This document shows positions 1-10,050 of a stretch of 64,000 nucleotides of DNA, one piece after another (positions within the stretch are counted from its first letter, which is position 1; each line of letters opens with the position of its first letter). The DNA is from Okapia johnstoni (Eukaryota; Chordata; Mammalia; Artiodactyla; Giraffidae): assembly GCA_024291935.2 (NCBI GenBank), contig CM044312.1, positions 76,775,001-76,839,000 of the forward strand. Reading direction: 5' to 3'. The notes beneath the pieces were generated by a model. It searched no databases and was not told the origin of the DNA. It worked only from the letters and a program-made list of their open reading frames with translations. A program made the translations under genes and the position numbers.

Positions 1-1280
1 AACCTTTATTTTAGGTTGTCCATTGAATAAGAATGCATATTTGAATTTAACGTTTGATATGGCTAGCAATTTGAAACAAGTTGTAATAAGCTTTTTGTTT
101 GAACCATTTCATGATTTTTCTCTGCCCTTTTATTTTCAACTAAAATATACTTAACTATTGGCCAAATGATAGTGCACAGTAGATTGTAAAATATTGTCTA
201 TGTTATGCATCCAGTTGGGAAATTGCCTATATACCTGTGTGTGTATATATATCTACATATATATATATGTAGATATATATATTTCACTTTAATTTTCTTA
301 GAATAAGACAATATAATAAAAGAAAAATAGAACTATGCTAGGTTTGGTAGTCATGAATTTTAAAAGGCTTATATACCTTTAATACATTTCCTTCTTAATC
401 AAAGAAATATGTGACTGTATTAATAGAATATTTCTTATTATGAAGACCTTTTAATTAATAAAAGTATAGCAGGCCATTGAAGCAACAATGCAAAGCCTCT
501 TACTCTAAATGAATCAGAATACGAGAAGTAAAAATTAAGAGAACCACATGAGTGAAACACAATATTTGAACTTCCAGAATGATTCACTTAAGGCAATAAC
601 AGGCTATCAATAAAAAGCTATGAACTCTCTTAACCATATGCAAAAAATAAATAAAATGCTGCACACACAGCTAAATCTCATGTTTGAAACTCTTTTTATA
701 TCCATGTTTAAATATTAACTTCTAAAAAGAATACCCAAGAGAACTGTGGATAAGGAGTGGTGAACTAAGGATGAAGAAATGTATGGAATGCTGGAAAGAG
801 CTTATTTTATTAAGCTCTGAAATAACGAAAGATGGCAAGAGAATGGTTAGAGTCCTCTAATTTCTGGACCCCAAGCCTGTTCTGCAGGAGCAGCCTGTGT
901 GCATTTGTTTATTCTAAAATGCTAAAATTTTTGACTTAAATCTTATATAATGAATCTGACTCTGGAAATTGTTCAGGGAACTGCAAGAATCAAGCATTGT
1001 GAAGAGAAAGCTAAGATGAATGGAAAATTATATCTAAAGCATCTGTTTTTTGTGTCGCTCTGATTGGTCACAAAAGCATAAGCAAGGCTTGCAAGTACTC
1101 TCAATTCTCATGGAAAATCATGCAAGTAGGGTTCATATTTGTCCCCTCAAAAGCAGTGCACTAAATTTTTAAATGGTCAATAAATTAAAGAAAATTTTAT
1201 AGATGGCATGATGCAAAAACATCTGTTCATTCTGGGTTTTATATTTTGAACACATTCAGTTTTAAACAGGCTGATCACAG
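1..1280. other. Unique AT-rich DNA, no gene seen
   Basis: No interspersed repeat, exon-like frame or RNA gene was recognised here. The stretch is rich in A and T and has stops in all frames. Its only structured element is the AT palindrome annotated separately near 244-281. Confidence 0.5.
244..281. repeat. Perfect 38-bp AT-rich palindrome
   Basis: An alternating (AT)n tract is interrupted symmetrically by CTAC at 253-256 and GTAG at 269-272, so the whole 38 bases are self-complementary about a centre at 262/263. It is a simple-repeat palindrome able to form a cruciform. AT microsatellites mutate easily and the length is likely polymorphic. Confidence 0.85.
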
Positions 1281-1281
1281 T

Positions 1282-1690
1282 AGGTGAATCAGTTAGCTAT
1301 TGCCACAAGGGTGCTAAAAAAACAATCACAAAAAAACCTCACTGACGTACAAACATAAACATTTTTTAGCTCACAAATCTGGTGGCCAGTTATAGGATGA
1401 TGCTCTGGCTGGGCTAGGTGGGATAATTTGGCTCCACTCCATGTGTTTGTCATTCTCCTCCAGGGGCCAATGGGCCAGCCTCAACATATCATTTTCATCT
1501 GCACAGCAGGAGTAATAAAGGAAAAATCTGGCATTGCAAGTGTTTTTCAAGCAGGAACAGTCTTGTAATATTCCATTGGCAATTTATATGGCAAAGGCCA
1601 AAAGTCAAGGAGGAGGGGCAGGAAATATACATCTCTTGTGGAGATGAGATGGGGAGAAGAAGCAAATATGTCTAATCTATAATCTATCAC
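1282..1690 (-). repeat. Ancient mammalian interspersed repeat (MLT1-like or similar)
   Basis: The run starting AGTTAGCTATTGCCAC, followed by TTTTTTAGCTCACAAATCTGG, GGCTGGGCTAGGTGGG and the terminal AATCTATCACA, follows the layout of high-copy eutherian LTR-type repeats read on the reverse strand. Many substitutions indicate great age. The family name is a judgement from memory and the strand depends on it. No coding potential is present. Confidence 0.5.
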
Positions 1691-1909
1691 AGAAAATCTC
1701 CCTGAAAATACCTAATTTAAACAAAGACCTGATGGAACTAAGAAAACAAGCTATGCTTATTGTGGGGGAAGAACATTTTTAGTCAGTAGTAACAACATGC
1801 AAACATAAAGAATTGGAGCACAACATCTAAAGAGTCAAAAACTAAAACAGGGTGATTGTGAAGCAGAATACAGGAGAAGGGGTGAGAGAGGTAATAAAAA
1901 ACTAGACTG

Positions 1910-2145
1910 TATGTTACATTTTGCTGATTTTGCAGAGCTTGGCACTTACCCCAAGATGAAAAGTTACTGGAGGCTTTTAGACAGAAGAATGACAGGATCC
2001 AAAAACACTTCCAAAGGATCACCATGGCCACTGTTTTGAGGACAGAATATAGTGGGAACATGTGAAAGCAGTGAGGCAGGTAGAAGACCAATACACTACC
2101 CTGACCAAAAGCATAACAGTGGAGGAGATGACTAGAGTTGGATTT
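1910..2145 (+). repeat. Ancient repeat, unnamed family, copy 1
   Basis: The order of blocks (GGAGGCTTTTAGACAGAAG, GACAGGATCC, AAAGGATCACCATGGCCACTG, TTTTGAGGACAG) resembles a mammalian repeat that I recognise by pattern but cannot name. A second weaker copy lies at 41600-41790. A 125-residue minus-strand open frame at 1783-2160 overlaps it and is not considered a gene. Confidence 0.35.
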
Positions 2146-2154
2146 AGTATATTC

Positions 2155-2245
2155 AGTCATTCAACCTGTCTACAGATATTTATTTATTGCCTATTGCATG
2201 TCAGGCACTATATGTAGCTTATCTCTAGTAGATACACTAAAAAGG
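2155..2245 (-). repeat. L2 LINE 3' end fragment
   Basis: CATTCAACCTGTC, TATTTATTTATTGCCTATTG and CATGTCAGGCACTATATG match the reverse complement of the L2 3' end, whose typical form reads 'gcctggcacatagtaggtgctcaataaat'-like. Divergence is high, as expected for L2. Boundaries are approximate. Confidence 0.55.
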
Positions 2246-2341
2246 TGAGTCCTGTAGAATTTGCTTGTGAATTTATTAACAAAAGCCATTTTCATTAAAA
2301 CAAAATATAGACCTTGAAGATTCAGAAGAGGAAAGGGTAAC

Positions 2342-2418
2342 TCCAGATTTGGTGAGGCAACAGATCAAGCAGCTTCAATGTGTTCAGCTACCTGATCAGC
2401 TGCCTCACCAAATATGGA
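2342..2418 (-). ncRNA. Candidate pre-miRNA-like hairpin (77 nt)
   Basis: Arms 2342-2374 and 2386-2418 pair across an 11-nt loop at 2375-2385. Of 33 opposed positions, 28 are Watson-Crick. On the minus strand three of the five exceptions (2360/2400, 2368/2392, 2370/2390) become G-U wobbles, leaving only two mismatches (2346/2414 and 2362/2398), so a minus-strand transcript folds best. The stem is about three helical turns, near the size handled by Drosha and Dicer. Pairing stops on both sides beyond 2342 and 2418. I do not recognise a known miRNA, and no promoter or expression evidence is visible. It could instead be a decayed palindromic transposon. The structure is seen directly; the RNA role is inference. 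Confidence 0.35.
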
Positions 2419-2419
2419 A

Positions 2420-4257
2420 GCTTCTCTCTCTTTTAAATCTTGAAGTTTCTTTGTTTTAACAAAGAGAAGTTTCTTCTCCCCAAGACAAGGGGAAATGAGA
2501 ATAATAATGATATGGGGAATATTGTATTTAACTTGTACTTTCTTTAGCTGAGAGTAAAATGTAAATATTGAGCAAAAGAAGAGAAATATGAGGATGATAG
2601 AGAACTGCATTAGCTATCCTATGCATTTAATTCAATTTTAAAGCACCACTTGCTTTCTACTGCATATAAGACAGCAGAAAAAGAGTGAAGTGCTGATAGC
2701 TAGTCAACCAGAGAACACAGGACATATTCCACAATAGAACACGTCCTTCCAAATGACCCATAAGAGTTAGAAATGGACCATATACATACAGAGTATGTAT
2801 ATGCAGTAGCCTCAGAGAAGGATTAATGTAGGCATGTGACAGAAAAGAAGAGAGTAGAAATTGAAACCAGCTCTTTGAGGTGGAAATTTTTGAACCTCTC
2901 CAATACATTCCTCTCTTATGTTACACAGTACGCACGAGGTGGTCATTTCATACAGTTGACAAGTCTAGTGATAATAAGTGGAGATGAGCTGGAACTGAAG
3001 TCTGTGACATGTCTTCCGGCACACAGTGCCAAAACACACATGGGGAATCCAACCAGAGTAGCTGAAAAGAACAGACCCCATATATGGAATTATACTTGTT
3101 CTCCAAGCTCTCCAAATCCCACTAATAACACTTAAGTCATGGAGGATTATTCTGTTTATTAACACTACTTCTGCCTTCATCTGATAGCTTCCACTAAATA
3201 CATTGAAGATACATATGTTAAACATTTTATTGTTGCCAGAAAGCATTAGTAGTATTGCCTTTAACGAAACTCCAGTATCAGTGAGATTATTTTCTTCCTC
3301 TGTACTCTATTGGGCAGTAATTATTTTCTTGGTTGATATTTTCTAGGAAGACATGAAAATACATGTGCCTCTCTTATAAAAATAAGTAAGACTTTAAGGA
3401 AACTTCTTTATGATAGAGGAAAATTTAAAGAAGGTAAATTTGAATACAGTTATCTGAAGTCTAGCAATTTCACATCCTATTTCTCTTAAAAACTCTATAA
3501 ACTTGGATAGTCTAGATGTATTTTTACTCTCATCAACTACTCAAATAGTTATTTACAGTAAGTAGCTCAGAAATGTTAAAGCTGTGTGTTACAGAAGGTT
3601 TTATAAATAGCTTTTTGAGGAAACAAGTTTATAGTTGGTAAATATGAGCTAAAGTTATTATTGTTATTTACTGGTGCTTAAAATACTTTGGAAATTTTTG
3701 TGTGTTTTTAAAATTAATGTCTTAAATTTACTCTCTTATTCCATTCCCACAGCATTTAGAGAGAGACAGAGGTAGAGAAGATTATATTTCTTTCATTTTA
3801 CAGTCAAGAAAATAAGGAAAGGAAAAGTTTACATGACTTACCCCAAATTACCCAGAGTCACGATTTCTGTGATGTCAAACTGTGTATGAGAATTAGATCA
3901 CTGATTCAATTGTGCCTGGTATGGCTGAAAACAAACTTAATCCTTTAGCTATCTTTTGATAGTGGAACTTAAATTTTTCAAATCTGGTTTAAGCCCTGTA
4001 GCCCTCCAATGTTAATATACAAATGAGGAAAATGAGAACCTTCTCAGTGTGAAATATTTCGAAGTGTAAAATAGTTTCTGTTTCCTGCAACATGAAAGAT
4101 TATGTGTTAAGTGAAATCAGTCCATGTACAGCATACTCAACACACCAGATTTTCACTCAGTTTCTAAAACAAAAGTTGTCATCCATAAACAAAAGCATGT
4201 GATGTGTCCCCCAAACAGCTCATTCAACATTCTAATTACAATTCTACTCACTTAGCT
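2420..4257. other. Unique DNA, no gene seen
   Basis: No confident repeat apart from a weak old-repeat signature around 3755-3890 (a degenerate 'tacagatgaggaaactgagg'-type block). A small 10-bp-arm hairpin (CATATACATA / TATGTATATG) lies at 2779-2803. Overlapping short open frames on both strands around 2836-3246 have no recognisable domain and look like chance. Confidence 0.45.
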
Positions 4258-4370
4258 TATATTCAGTTCAATAAACATTTGAGTGACTATTTTATGCCAG
4301 GCATCAGAAACACTTTCAATGGACTTAGAGTCTAGTGAGGGAGACTGACAACAAAATAGAAATTTTCTAT
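4258..4370 (-). repeat. L2 LINE 3' end fragment
   Basis: TTCAATAAACATTTGAGTGA, TATGCCAGGCATCAG and GAGTCTAGTGAGGGAGACTG follow the reverse complement of the L2 terminal region in order. Old and diverged. Confidence 0.6.
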
Positions 4371-4982
4371 ACTGAGATGTGCTGAATTAGAAGTCTGCAT
4401 TGGTAGCTAGCTCTAGGTTAATACTCAGAAGATGGACAATTAGCCTCTGGCTTATGTAGAGAGTAAATTCCTTTCTAAATCAGTACACTCTGGAATCTGG
4501 ACTACCAGTAAAACAAAGTAAGATAATTTATGGGCTATATTCACTTGTCCATTTCCAAGATAAAGAAAATGTCAAAAAATCTTTGAATTTTATTCACACA
4601 AAGGGACAATTTTCTAAACATATGAACTGTGATCTCATCTAATTTTGTGACTGTTTTCACTTTTGTACATAAATGTATTAAAGTTAATATATTTTGCAAT
4701 AAGGGCTTATAAAAGGTTGAATTGAAAGTAAAAAATATTTACATACAATAGAAGAAAAGAGCACAGGAATAGGAACATTTTTTCCTTATAGCTTTAAGCA
4801 GTCATCTTTATTTCAATTAAAAATTCTGATGGTGTATTAATGGGTAAGAAAGCATAAGATAATGCAAATACTGTATATCTTCGTTGATATCCAAACTTAA
4901 CACTCTTTTTTTCATATGGAAAGATGATAGTTTACACAACATTGCTTGGATTCTTTTAATCGTTTATACATTAAGTAGAATA
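4371..4982. other. Unique AT-rich DNA, nothing recognised
   Basis: No repeat family, exon or RNA gene recognised between the L2 fragment and the Bov-B 3' end. Confidence 0.45.
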
Positions 4983-5290
4983 GAACCAGTCAATCCTAAA
5001 GGAAATCAGTCCTGAATATTCATTGGAAGGACTGATGCTGAAACTGAAGTTCCAATACTTTGACCACCTGCTGCGAAGAGCAGACTCATTAGAAAAGACT
5101 CTGACTCTGGGAAAGATTGAAGGCAGGAGGAGAAGGGGACGATAGAGGATGAGATGGTTGGATGGCATTACCGACTCGATAGACATGAGTTTGAGCAAGA
5201 TCCGGGAGTTGGTGATGGACAGGGAAGCCTAGGGTGCTGCAGTCCATCGGGTCACAGAGTCAGACATGACTGAGCGACTGAACTGAACTG
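4983..5290 (+). mobile_element. Bov-B LINE, 5'-truncated 3' end
   Basis: This is the last 300 bases or so of Bov-B in sense orientation. It has the RT C-terminal/3' region blocks (CATTGGAAGGACTGATGCTG, GATGAGATGGTTGGATGGC, GGGAGTTGGTGATGGACAGG) and ends in the typical GACTGAGCGACTGAACTGAACTG. It aligns by eye with the reverse complement of the copies at 7245, 31679, 38326 and 49985. The 5' truncation is the normal outcome of target-primed reverse transcription. No clear target-site duplication was found. Confidence 0.93.
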
Positions 5291-7244
5291 CAGTGAGAAT
5301 AGATTATATCAAATGCAATTTGGGACACAATTATTTTATGAAGAACACTGGAGAGAAAAAACCTAAACATCAGATTAAAAAAAAGAAATGTTTTTCTTTC
5401 AATAAAGATTTAAGAATGAAAGTTTTGGAGGATTTTTTAAGAAAATATGACCCATAATGTTTGAAGTTGAGATAAGGCTGTTCAATAAATGAGCCAGAAT
5501 ACTAACTCTTCACTCCACTAAATGTATCCCTTTCCTTATCATAATAATTAGGGATATTTAATGTCAACATGCATTTCTACTCTTGATTAGATTATTTTAG
5601 AATTATTCTCAAAAATCCTTAAACAACTGTTAACACAAAAACCATAAGCTCAAAATGGAAATGGTCTTAATGGCATTAATTTTTGGACACGCAATACCTT
5701 GATTCTTCACTGTTTTGGAGTCTTCCAAGCTATATAACTTATATGGATAGGTTGCAAGTACCTTCATATGACTCATTTTATTACAAGATATCTGGAAAGA
5801 AATATTAGTTAATTATCCCTCTTCCCATATTACTTGCTTGATTTTTAATAGATTGCAAAATTACTTTTCAAGAAATGTATATAAATCAAATATATTTTTG
5901 AAAGTGTAGCACTTTTATGTATATAAATTACTGCCTTACTCCTTAGAATTGCTCAGTATTTTATTTTCCTAATCAAGTTTCACTGGACAAACTCATTGCT
6001 TTTTGGTACTAATTGTCAATGATTATGTCTTCCAAGAAAGTGCAAGAAGGTATAAACAATCCATTTGAATTATTTAGCATGATAATATGTTTAAATTGTC
6101 AGATTTCATAACATCTTAGCACTTGGGAAATTGTTGAGATATTACTGTACTTAATTGAAAAATATGACATTATTAATTGTCAAGTTTATTATTTCGATGT
6201 ACTACTTAAGAAAAAAAAGATATTGCCAATTAAACCATATTAAAAATCTGTAGTATTTTAAATGTTAAGACGCATCTTGATTCCAAAGTAGGTAAAAAAA
6301 AAAAAAGGAAAAAAATGTAAATTCTGGACTTGATGAAATATAGTAATAATAAAATACTATGGCAGAGACTGCTTCTTCCTGGGTTACATTTTCTTATCTT
6401 CCTTGTAATTAGTTATAGTCATGTGACTGAGTCTAACAGCAAGCAGCAGAGACATTGTATTTCAAGGCTTAGCTTCAAAAACCTTGCTGTGAAATCATTC
6501 ATGTTCTCCCCTCTCCTGCCTATAGGATGTGGCTACTCCGGCAAGCTTGGAAGTCGTGTGTGGAAGACTGGTAAACTGGGACTCAGCATGTCATCATGAA
6601 ACACAACATCGTTTCCCCAGCCAAACAGGAAGACCAGTACCCAGTGATGCTTGAGAACACAACATTTATTGGATTAAGTCACCTGATTTGAAGGTCCATC
6701 TGTTAAACAGCTATCAGACAAAAATATTACAGTTATTCCATATATTTATACTGCAAAGCCTTAAAGTACCTTAATCCCATATTACTTGATCTAAAAATGC
6801 AAGATTCAATTTTAAGAGTCTGAAAAGCAGGAACCTTTTAACTTCTATCAAAGTGCTAATTAACAAGTAATAGAATTGGAAAATTTCAACAAATATATAT
6901 TAATGCCTATGGCATGAAAATATGGAATTGGGTATTGCAAGAGTACACAACTACATCTACAAAAACGGAAAGTTCAGTTGCAATCATAATGTAATCTACT
7001 TATGAGTGTTAATGAAATGATTAAAATAATAACAACAACAAACATACTCTCAAGCATTACAGCCAGAGAGAAGAGCTGATAGTGTTACGTGGAGATATGG
7101 AATAATTGTTTATTAAAGTCTATAGATTTTGGGAAAGAAGGGAGGAGAGAAGAGAGAAGAAAAGTTGGGTATTGGGGAGGGGAGGAGAAAAGATATAGTT
7201 TTCCACTTGACCCTTTTGGAGACAGATTTCACACAATCAAATGT
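5291..7244. other. Mostly unique DNA with A-runs and a GA-rich patch
   Basis: An A-run lies at about 6295-6306 and a purine-rich (GA) patch at about 7137-7195. Around 6360-6600 there is a faint old-repeat feel (GTCATGTGACTGAGTC, TATAGGATGTGGC) that I could not assign. The 89-residue plus-strand frame at 6330-6599 and the two overlapping frames near 7089-7386 show no domain and are not called. Confidence 0.4.
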
Positions 7245-7872
7245 TTCAGTTCAGTTCAGTTTATTTCAGTCACTTAGTCGTGTCGGAATTGCTCAGATGC
7301 TCAGTTGTGACCCCATAGACTGCAACACTCCAGGCCTCACTGTCCATCAACAACTCCCAGAGTTTACTCAAACATACGTCCATTGAATCCGTGATGCCAT
7401 CCAACCATCTCATCCTCTGTCATCCCCTTCTCCTCCCACCTTCAATCTTTCCCAGCATCAGGGTCTTTTCCAATGAGTCAGTTCTTTGCATCACGAGGCC
7501 AAAGTATTGGAGTTTCAGCTTCAGAATCAGTCCTTCCAATGAATATTCAGGACTGATTTCCTTGAGGATGGACTGGTTGGATCTCCTTGCTGTTCAAGGG
7601 ACTCTCAAGAGTCTTCTCCAACACCACGGTTCAAAAGCATCAATTCTTCAGTGCTCAGCTTTCTTTACGGTCCAACTCTCACATCCTACTGGAAAAACCA
7701 TACCTTTGACTAGATGGATCTTTGTTGGCAAAGTAATGTCTCTGCTTTTTAATATGCTGCCTAGGTTGGTCATAACTTTTCTTCCAAGGAGTAAGCGTCT
7801 TTTAATTTCATGGCTACAGTCACCATCTGCAGTGATTTTTGAGCCCCTCAAAATGAAGTCTGTATCAAATGC
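7245..7872 (-). mobile_element. Bov-B LINE, 5'-truncated
   Basis: On the minus strand this carries the 3' end (CAGTTCAGTTCAGT at the left edge is the reverse of the terminal CTGAACTGAACTG) and runs 5' into the RT C-terminal region. About 20-30 bases near 7275-7310 are rearranged compared with the other copies (GTCGGAATTGCTCAGATGC is inserted in the terminal block). A 9-base gap near 7684 removes three codons present in the copy at 31679. Confidence 0.93.
7648..7851 (-). pseudogene. Bov-B reverse transcriptase C-terminal fragment
   Basis: A 67-residue frame inside the Bov-B copy. It matches the RT C-terminal region shared by the copies here (GSKITADGDCSHEIKRRLL, SRDITLPTKIHLVKGMVFP, CESWTVKKAEH). 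It has no palm-domain catalytic motifs and no genuine start; the methionine is just the first in-frame ATG. Compared with the copy at 31679, three residues are missing between MVFPV and GCESW because of a 9-base in-frame deletion. It is a dead fragment. Confidence 0.85.
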
Positions 7873-8594
7873 TTAGCTTTACATATTAAAAACATTTTCT
7901 AATTTGCTTATTCAAATTTATATGTTCATGAAACTCTTCAGTGTGGGGTACACTATTAATATAAAACATCTATGTTGTACTGACCAGTTTACTGCCACAG
8001 AAAAAATATTAAAATCTTTTTAAACAATAAGGGTAGCATTTGAAATATATTTTGACTTTCTCATACTACAAAAGGCAGGACTGGCTTTCCCAAATAATTT
8101 GCTACTCAGTTTTGTACAGTTTGAAATGCAAGAGTGAGTGTCCTTAGTTTATTTTACCATAAGGACTTGTGAACTAATGAACAGGAAGAAAGATATCATT
8201 AACAAAGTACTTTAACATTGCAACTATGAACGCTGCAGAAAGAAATTGAGAAGCCCTATAATCAGTCCTTCAAACAATAATCTGAAGTGATCTACGATAT
8301 AACTATATAATAAATATATCATACCAGTCAGAATATTCTAAGTTATGCTACAGTAACAAATAACTCTTACATTTCAAAGGCTTAAAACAACAAACATAGA
8401 TTTCTGGCACACACTATGTCTCCCTCCTGCTACCCCACTATCACCATCACCCTAAGCAAGAAAAAGTCACTCTCGGAAATAACGGCAGAAATAGAGTGTG
8501 GTAAAATAGAGTGTGGCAAAATGAGTTCTTAAAGGTTCACCTGAAAGTGATACATATAATTTTAGTCACATTTCATCAGCTAGGACCAGTTATA
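7873..8594. other. Unique DNA with one faint old repeat and a 15-bp tandem
   Basis: Around 8325-8405 the series TATGCTACAGTAACAAATAA and GGCTTAAAACAACAAACATA resembles the terminus of an old LTR-type repeat. A 15-base tandem pair ATAGAGTGTGG(T/C)AAA lies at 8491-8505 and 8506-8520. Nothing else was recognised. Confidence 0.4.
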
Positions 8595-8785
8595 GATTTT
8601 AAATTCTATTACTTATTAGCTATCTGATCTAGGAAAAAGCTGCTTAAACCTCCCTGTGGTTAAAGATTGTAACAGTACCAGTACTCTCCTCATAGAGCTG
8701 TGATGAGGATTAAATAAACTAAGCCACATTAAGTGTTTAGTACAGTACATGGCACAATATAAAATTGTAATGATAACAATAAGAG
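8595..8785 (+). repeat. MIR SINE
   Basis: The MIR pattern is readable in order: TTAGCTATCTGATCTAGG, CTTAAACCTCCCTGTGG, CTCATAGAGCTGTGATGAGG, ATTAAATAAACTAAG and GTACATGGCACAATATAA. Old and diverged. Confidence 0.65.
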
Positions 8786-9279
8786 CAACAAGAATAACTG
8801 AATTTTGGAATATGATATTACCTCCTCAGACCATATATTTTCTTACCTGCAGTTACACCTTGTTGAATATTTCGTTTAGTCTCCAAAAAGAAGCAAAGTA
8901 GGAAGTGTTCAAAGTTGGTGAAAAGCTAGAGAAACCAAGATCTTATGTGCAGATTCTCTTGAAAAGCCCACTTTAGGAACCTGTCTTTTTGATACTAAAT
9001 GGCATGGCTTTCCTCAACAGCGCTTTTCCCTTTTTGAATAAAGAAAGTTTCCCCAGCCTCACTTGCAAATTCAGCACATTATCACCCTAGAATTGATCCA
9101 CATGGACATTTTCTTCCTTGTAGACCCTGTATCTATCTCATTCTACTTATTGTCTAGACTTACTAGTTAATAGTTTGAATTTCATAAGCTATCCAAGCTC
9201 TTCTCAAATTTGTCTTCTTTGCTTACATTATTACCAGTCTAACCCCACATCCAGAAAATAAGTTATCACAAAGAAAGGT
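8786..9279. other. Unique DNA, nothing recognised
   Basis: No repeat or coding signal recognised before the L1 begins. Confidence 0.45.
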
Positions 9280-10050
9280 TTGTGAACAAAAGATCAGAAA
9301 GAGAAATCAAGGAAACCATCCTATTCGCCATGGCATCAAAAAGAATAAAATACCTAGGAATTAATGTATCTAAGGAGACAAACGACCTCTACTCTGAAAA
9401 CTTTAAGACAATGATGAAAGAAATAGAAGATGATTAAAAACTAAAAAGTAGAATACCATATGATCCTACAACCCCACTCCTGGGCATATAACTGGACAAA
9501 GATATAATTTGAAAAGATACATGCATCCCTATGTTCACAGCAGCAGCACTATTTACAATAGCCAAGACAGAGAAGTACCCTAAATGTCCATCAACAGATG
9601 AATGGATTAAGAAGATGTGGTACGTATATACAATGAAATTATCATACTAAGTGAAGTCAGACAGAGGAAGACAAAAACCATACGATCTCACTTATGTGTG
9701 GAGTCTAAAAGAAATGATACAAATGAACTTGTACAAAAGAGAAACAGACTCACAGATACAGAAAGCAAACTTATGGTTACCGGGTTGGGGGAGGGGGTGG
9801 CAGAAATGGGGGTAGGGATGTACAGGGAGATTGGGATTGACATATACACACTACTATATATGAAGCAGATAACTAATAAGGATCTACTGTATAGCACAGG
9901 GCACTCTATTCAGTACTCTGTAATTATCTATATGGGAAAATAATCTAAAAAATAGTGGACATATGTGTATGTATAACTGAATCATTTTGCTCTACAGAAG
10001 AAATTAACACAGCACTGTAAATCAACTATACTCCAATAATTTTTTTTTAA
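9280..10050 (+). mobile_element. L1 LINE (artiodactyl type), ORF2 piece joined to 3' UTR
   Basis: From 9290 to 9438 the sequence is L1 ORF2 (GCATCAAAAAGAATAAAATA, CCTCTACTCTGAAAAC, AAAGAAATAGAAGATGA). It then jumps to the late ORF2/3' region (CCATATGATCCTACAACC, TTCACAGCAGCAGCACTATT, CAATAGCCAAGACAG, AGTGAAGTCAGACAG). The terminal 3' UTR follows (GGATCTACTGTATAGCACAG, GGACATATGTGTATGTATAA) and ends near the T/A-run at 10040. Two internal deletions are evident, at 9438 and about 9632. The 108-residue open frame at 9617-9943 is UTR-derived, not a gene. Confidence 0.9.

Noticed and set aside
1783..2160. 125-residue minus-strand open frame
   Set aside because: Overlaps an old interspersed repeat, has low-complexity hydrophobic content and no recognisable domain, and no splice or promoter context.
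7391..7876. 161-residue plus-strand open frame
   Set aside because: It is antisense to the Bov-B copy on the minus strand; the same antisense pattern recurs in the other Bov-B copies.
9617..9943. 108-residue plus-strand open frame
   Set aside because: Derived from the L1 3' UTR, as the flanking L1 blocks show.
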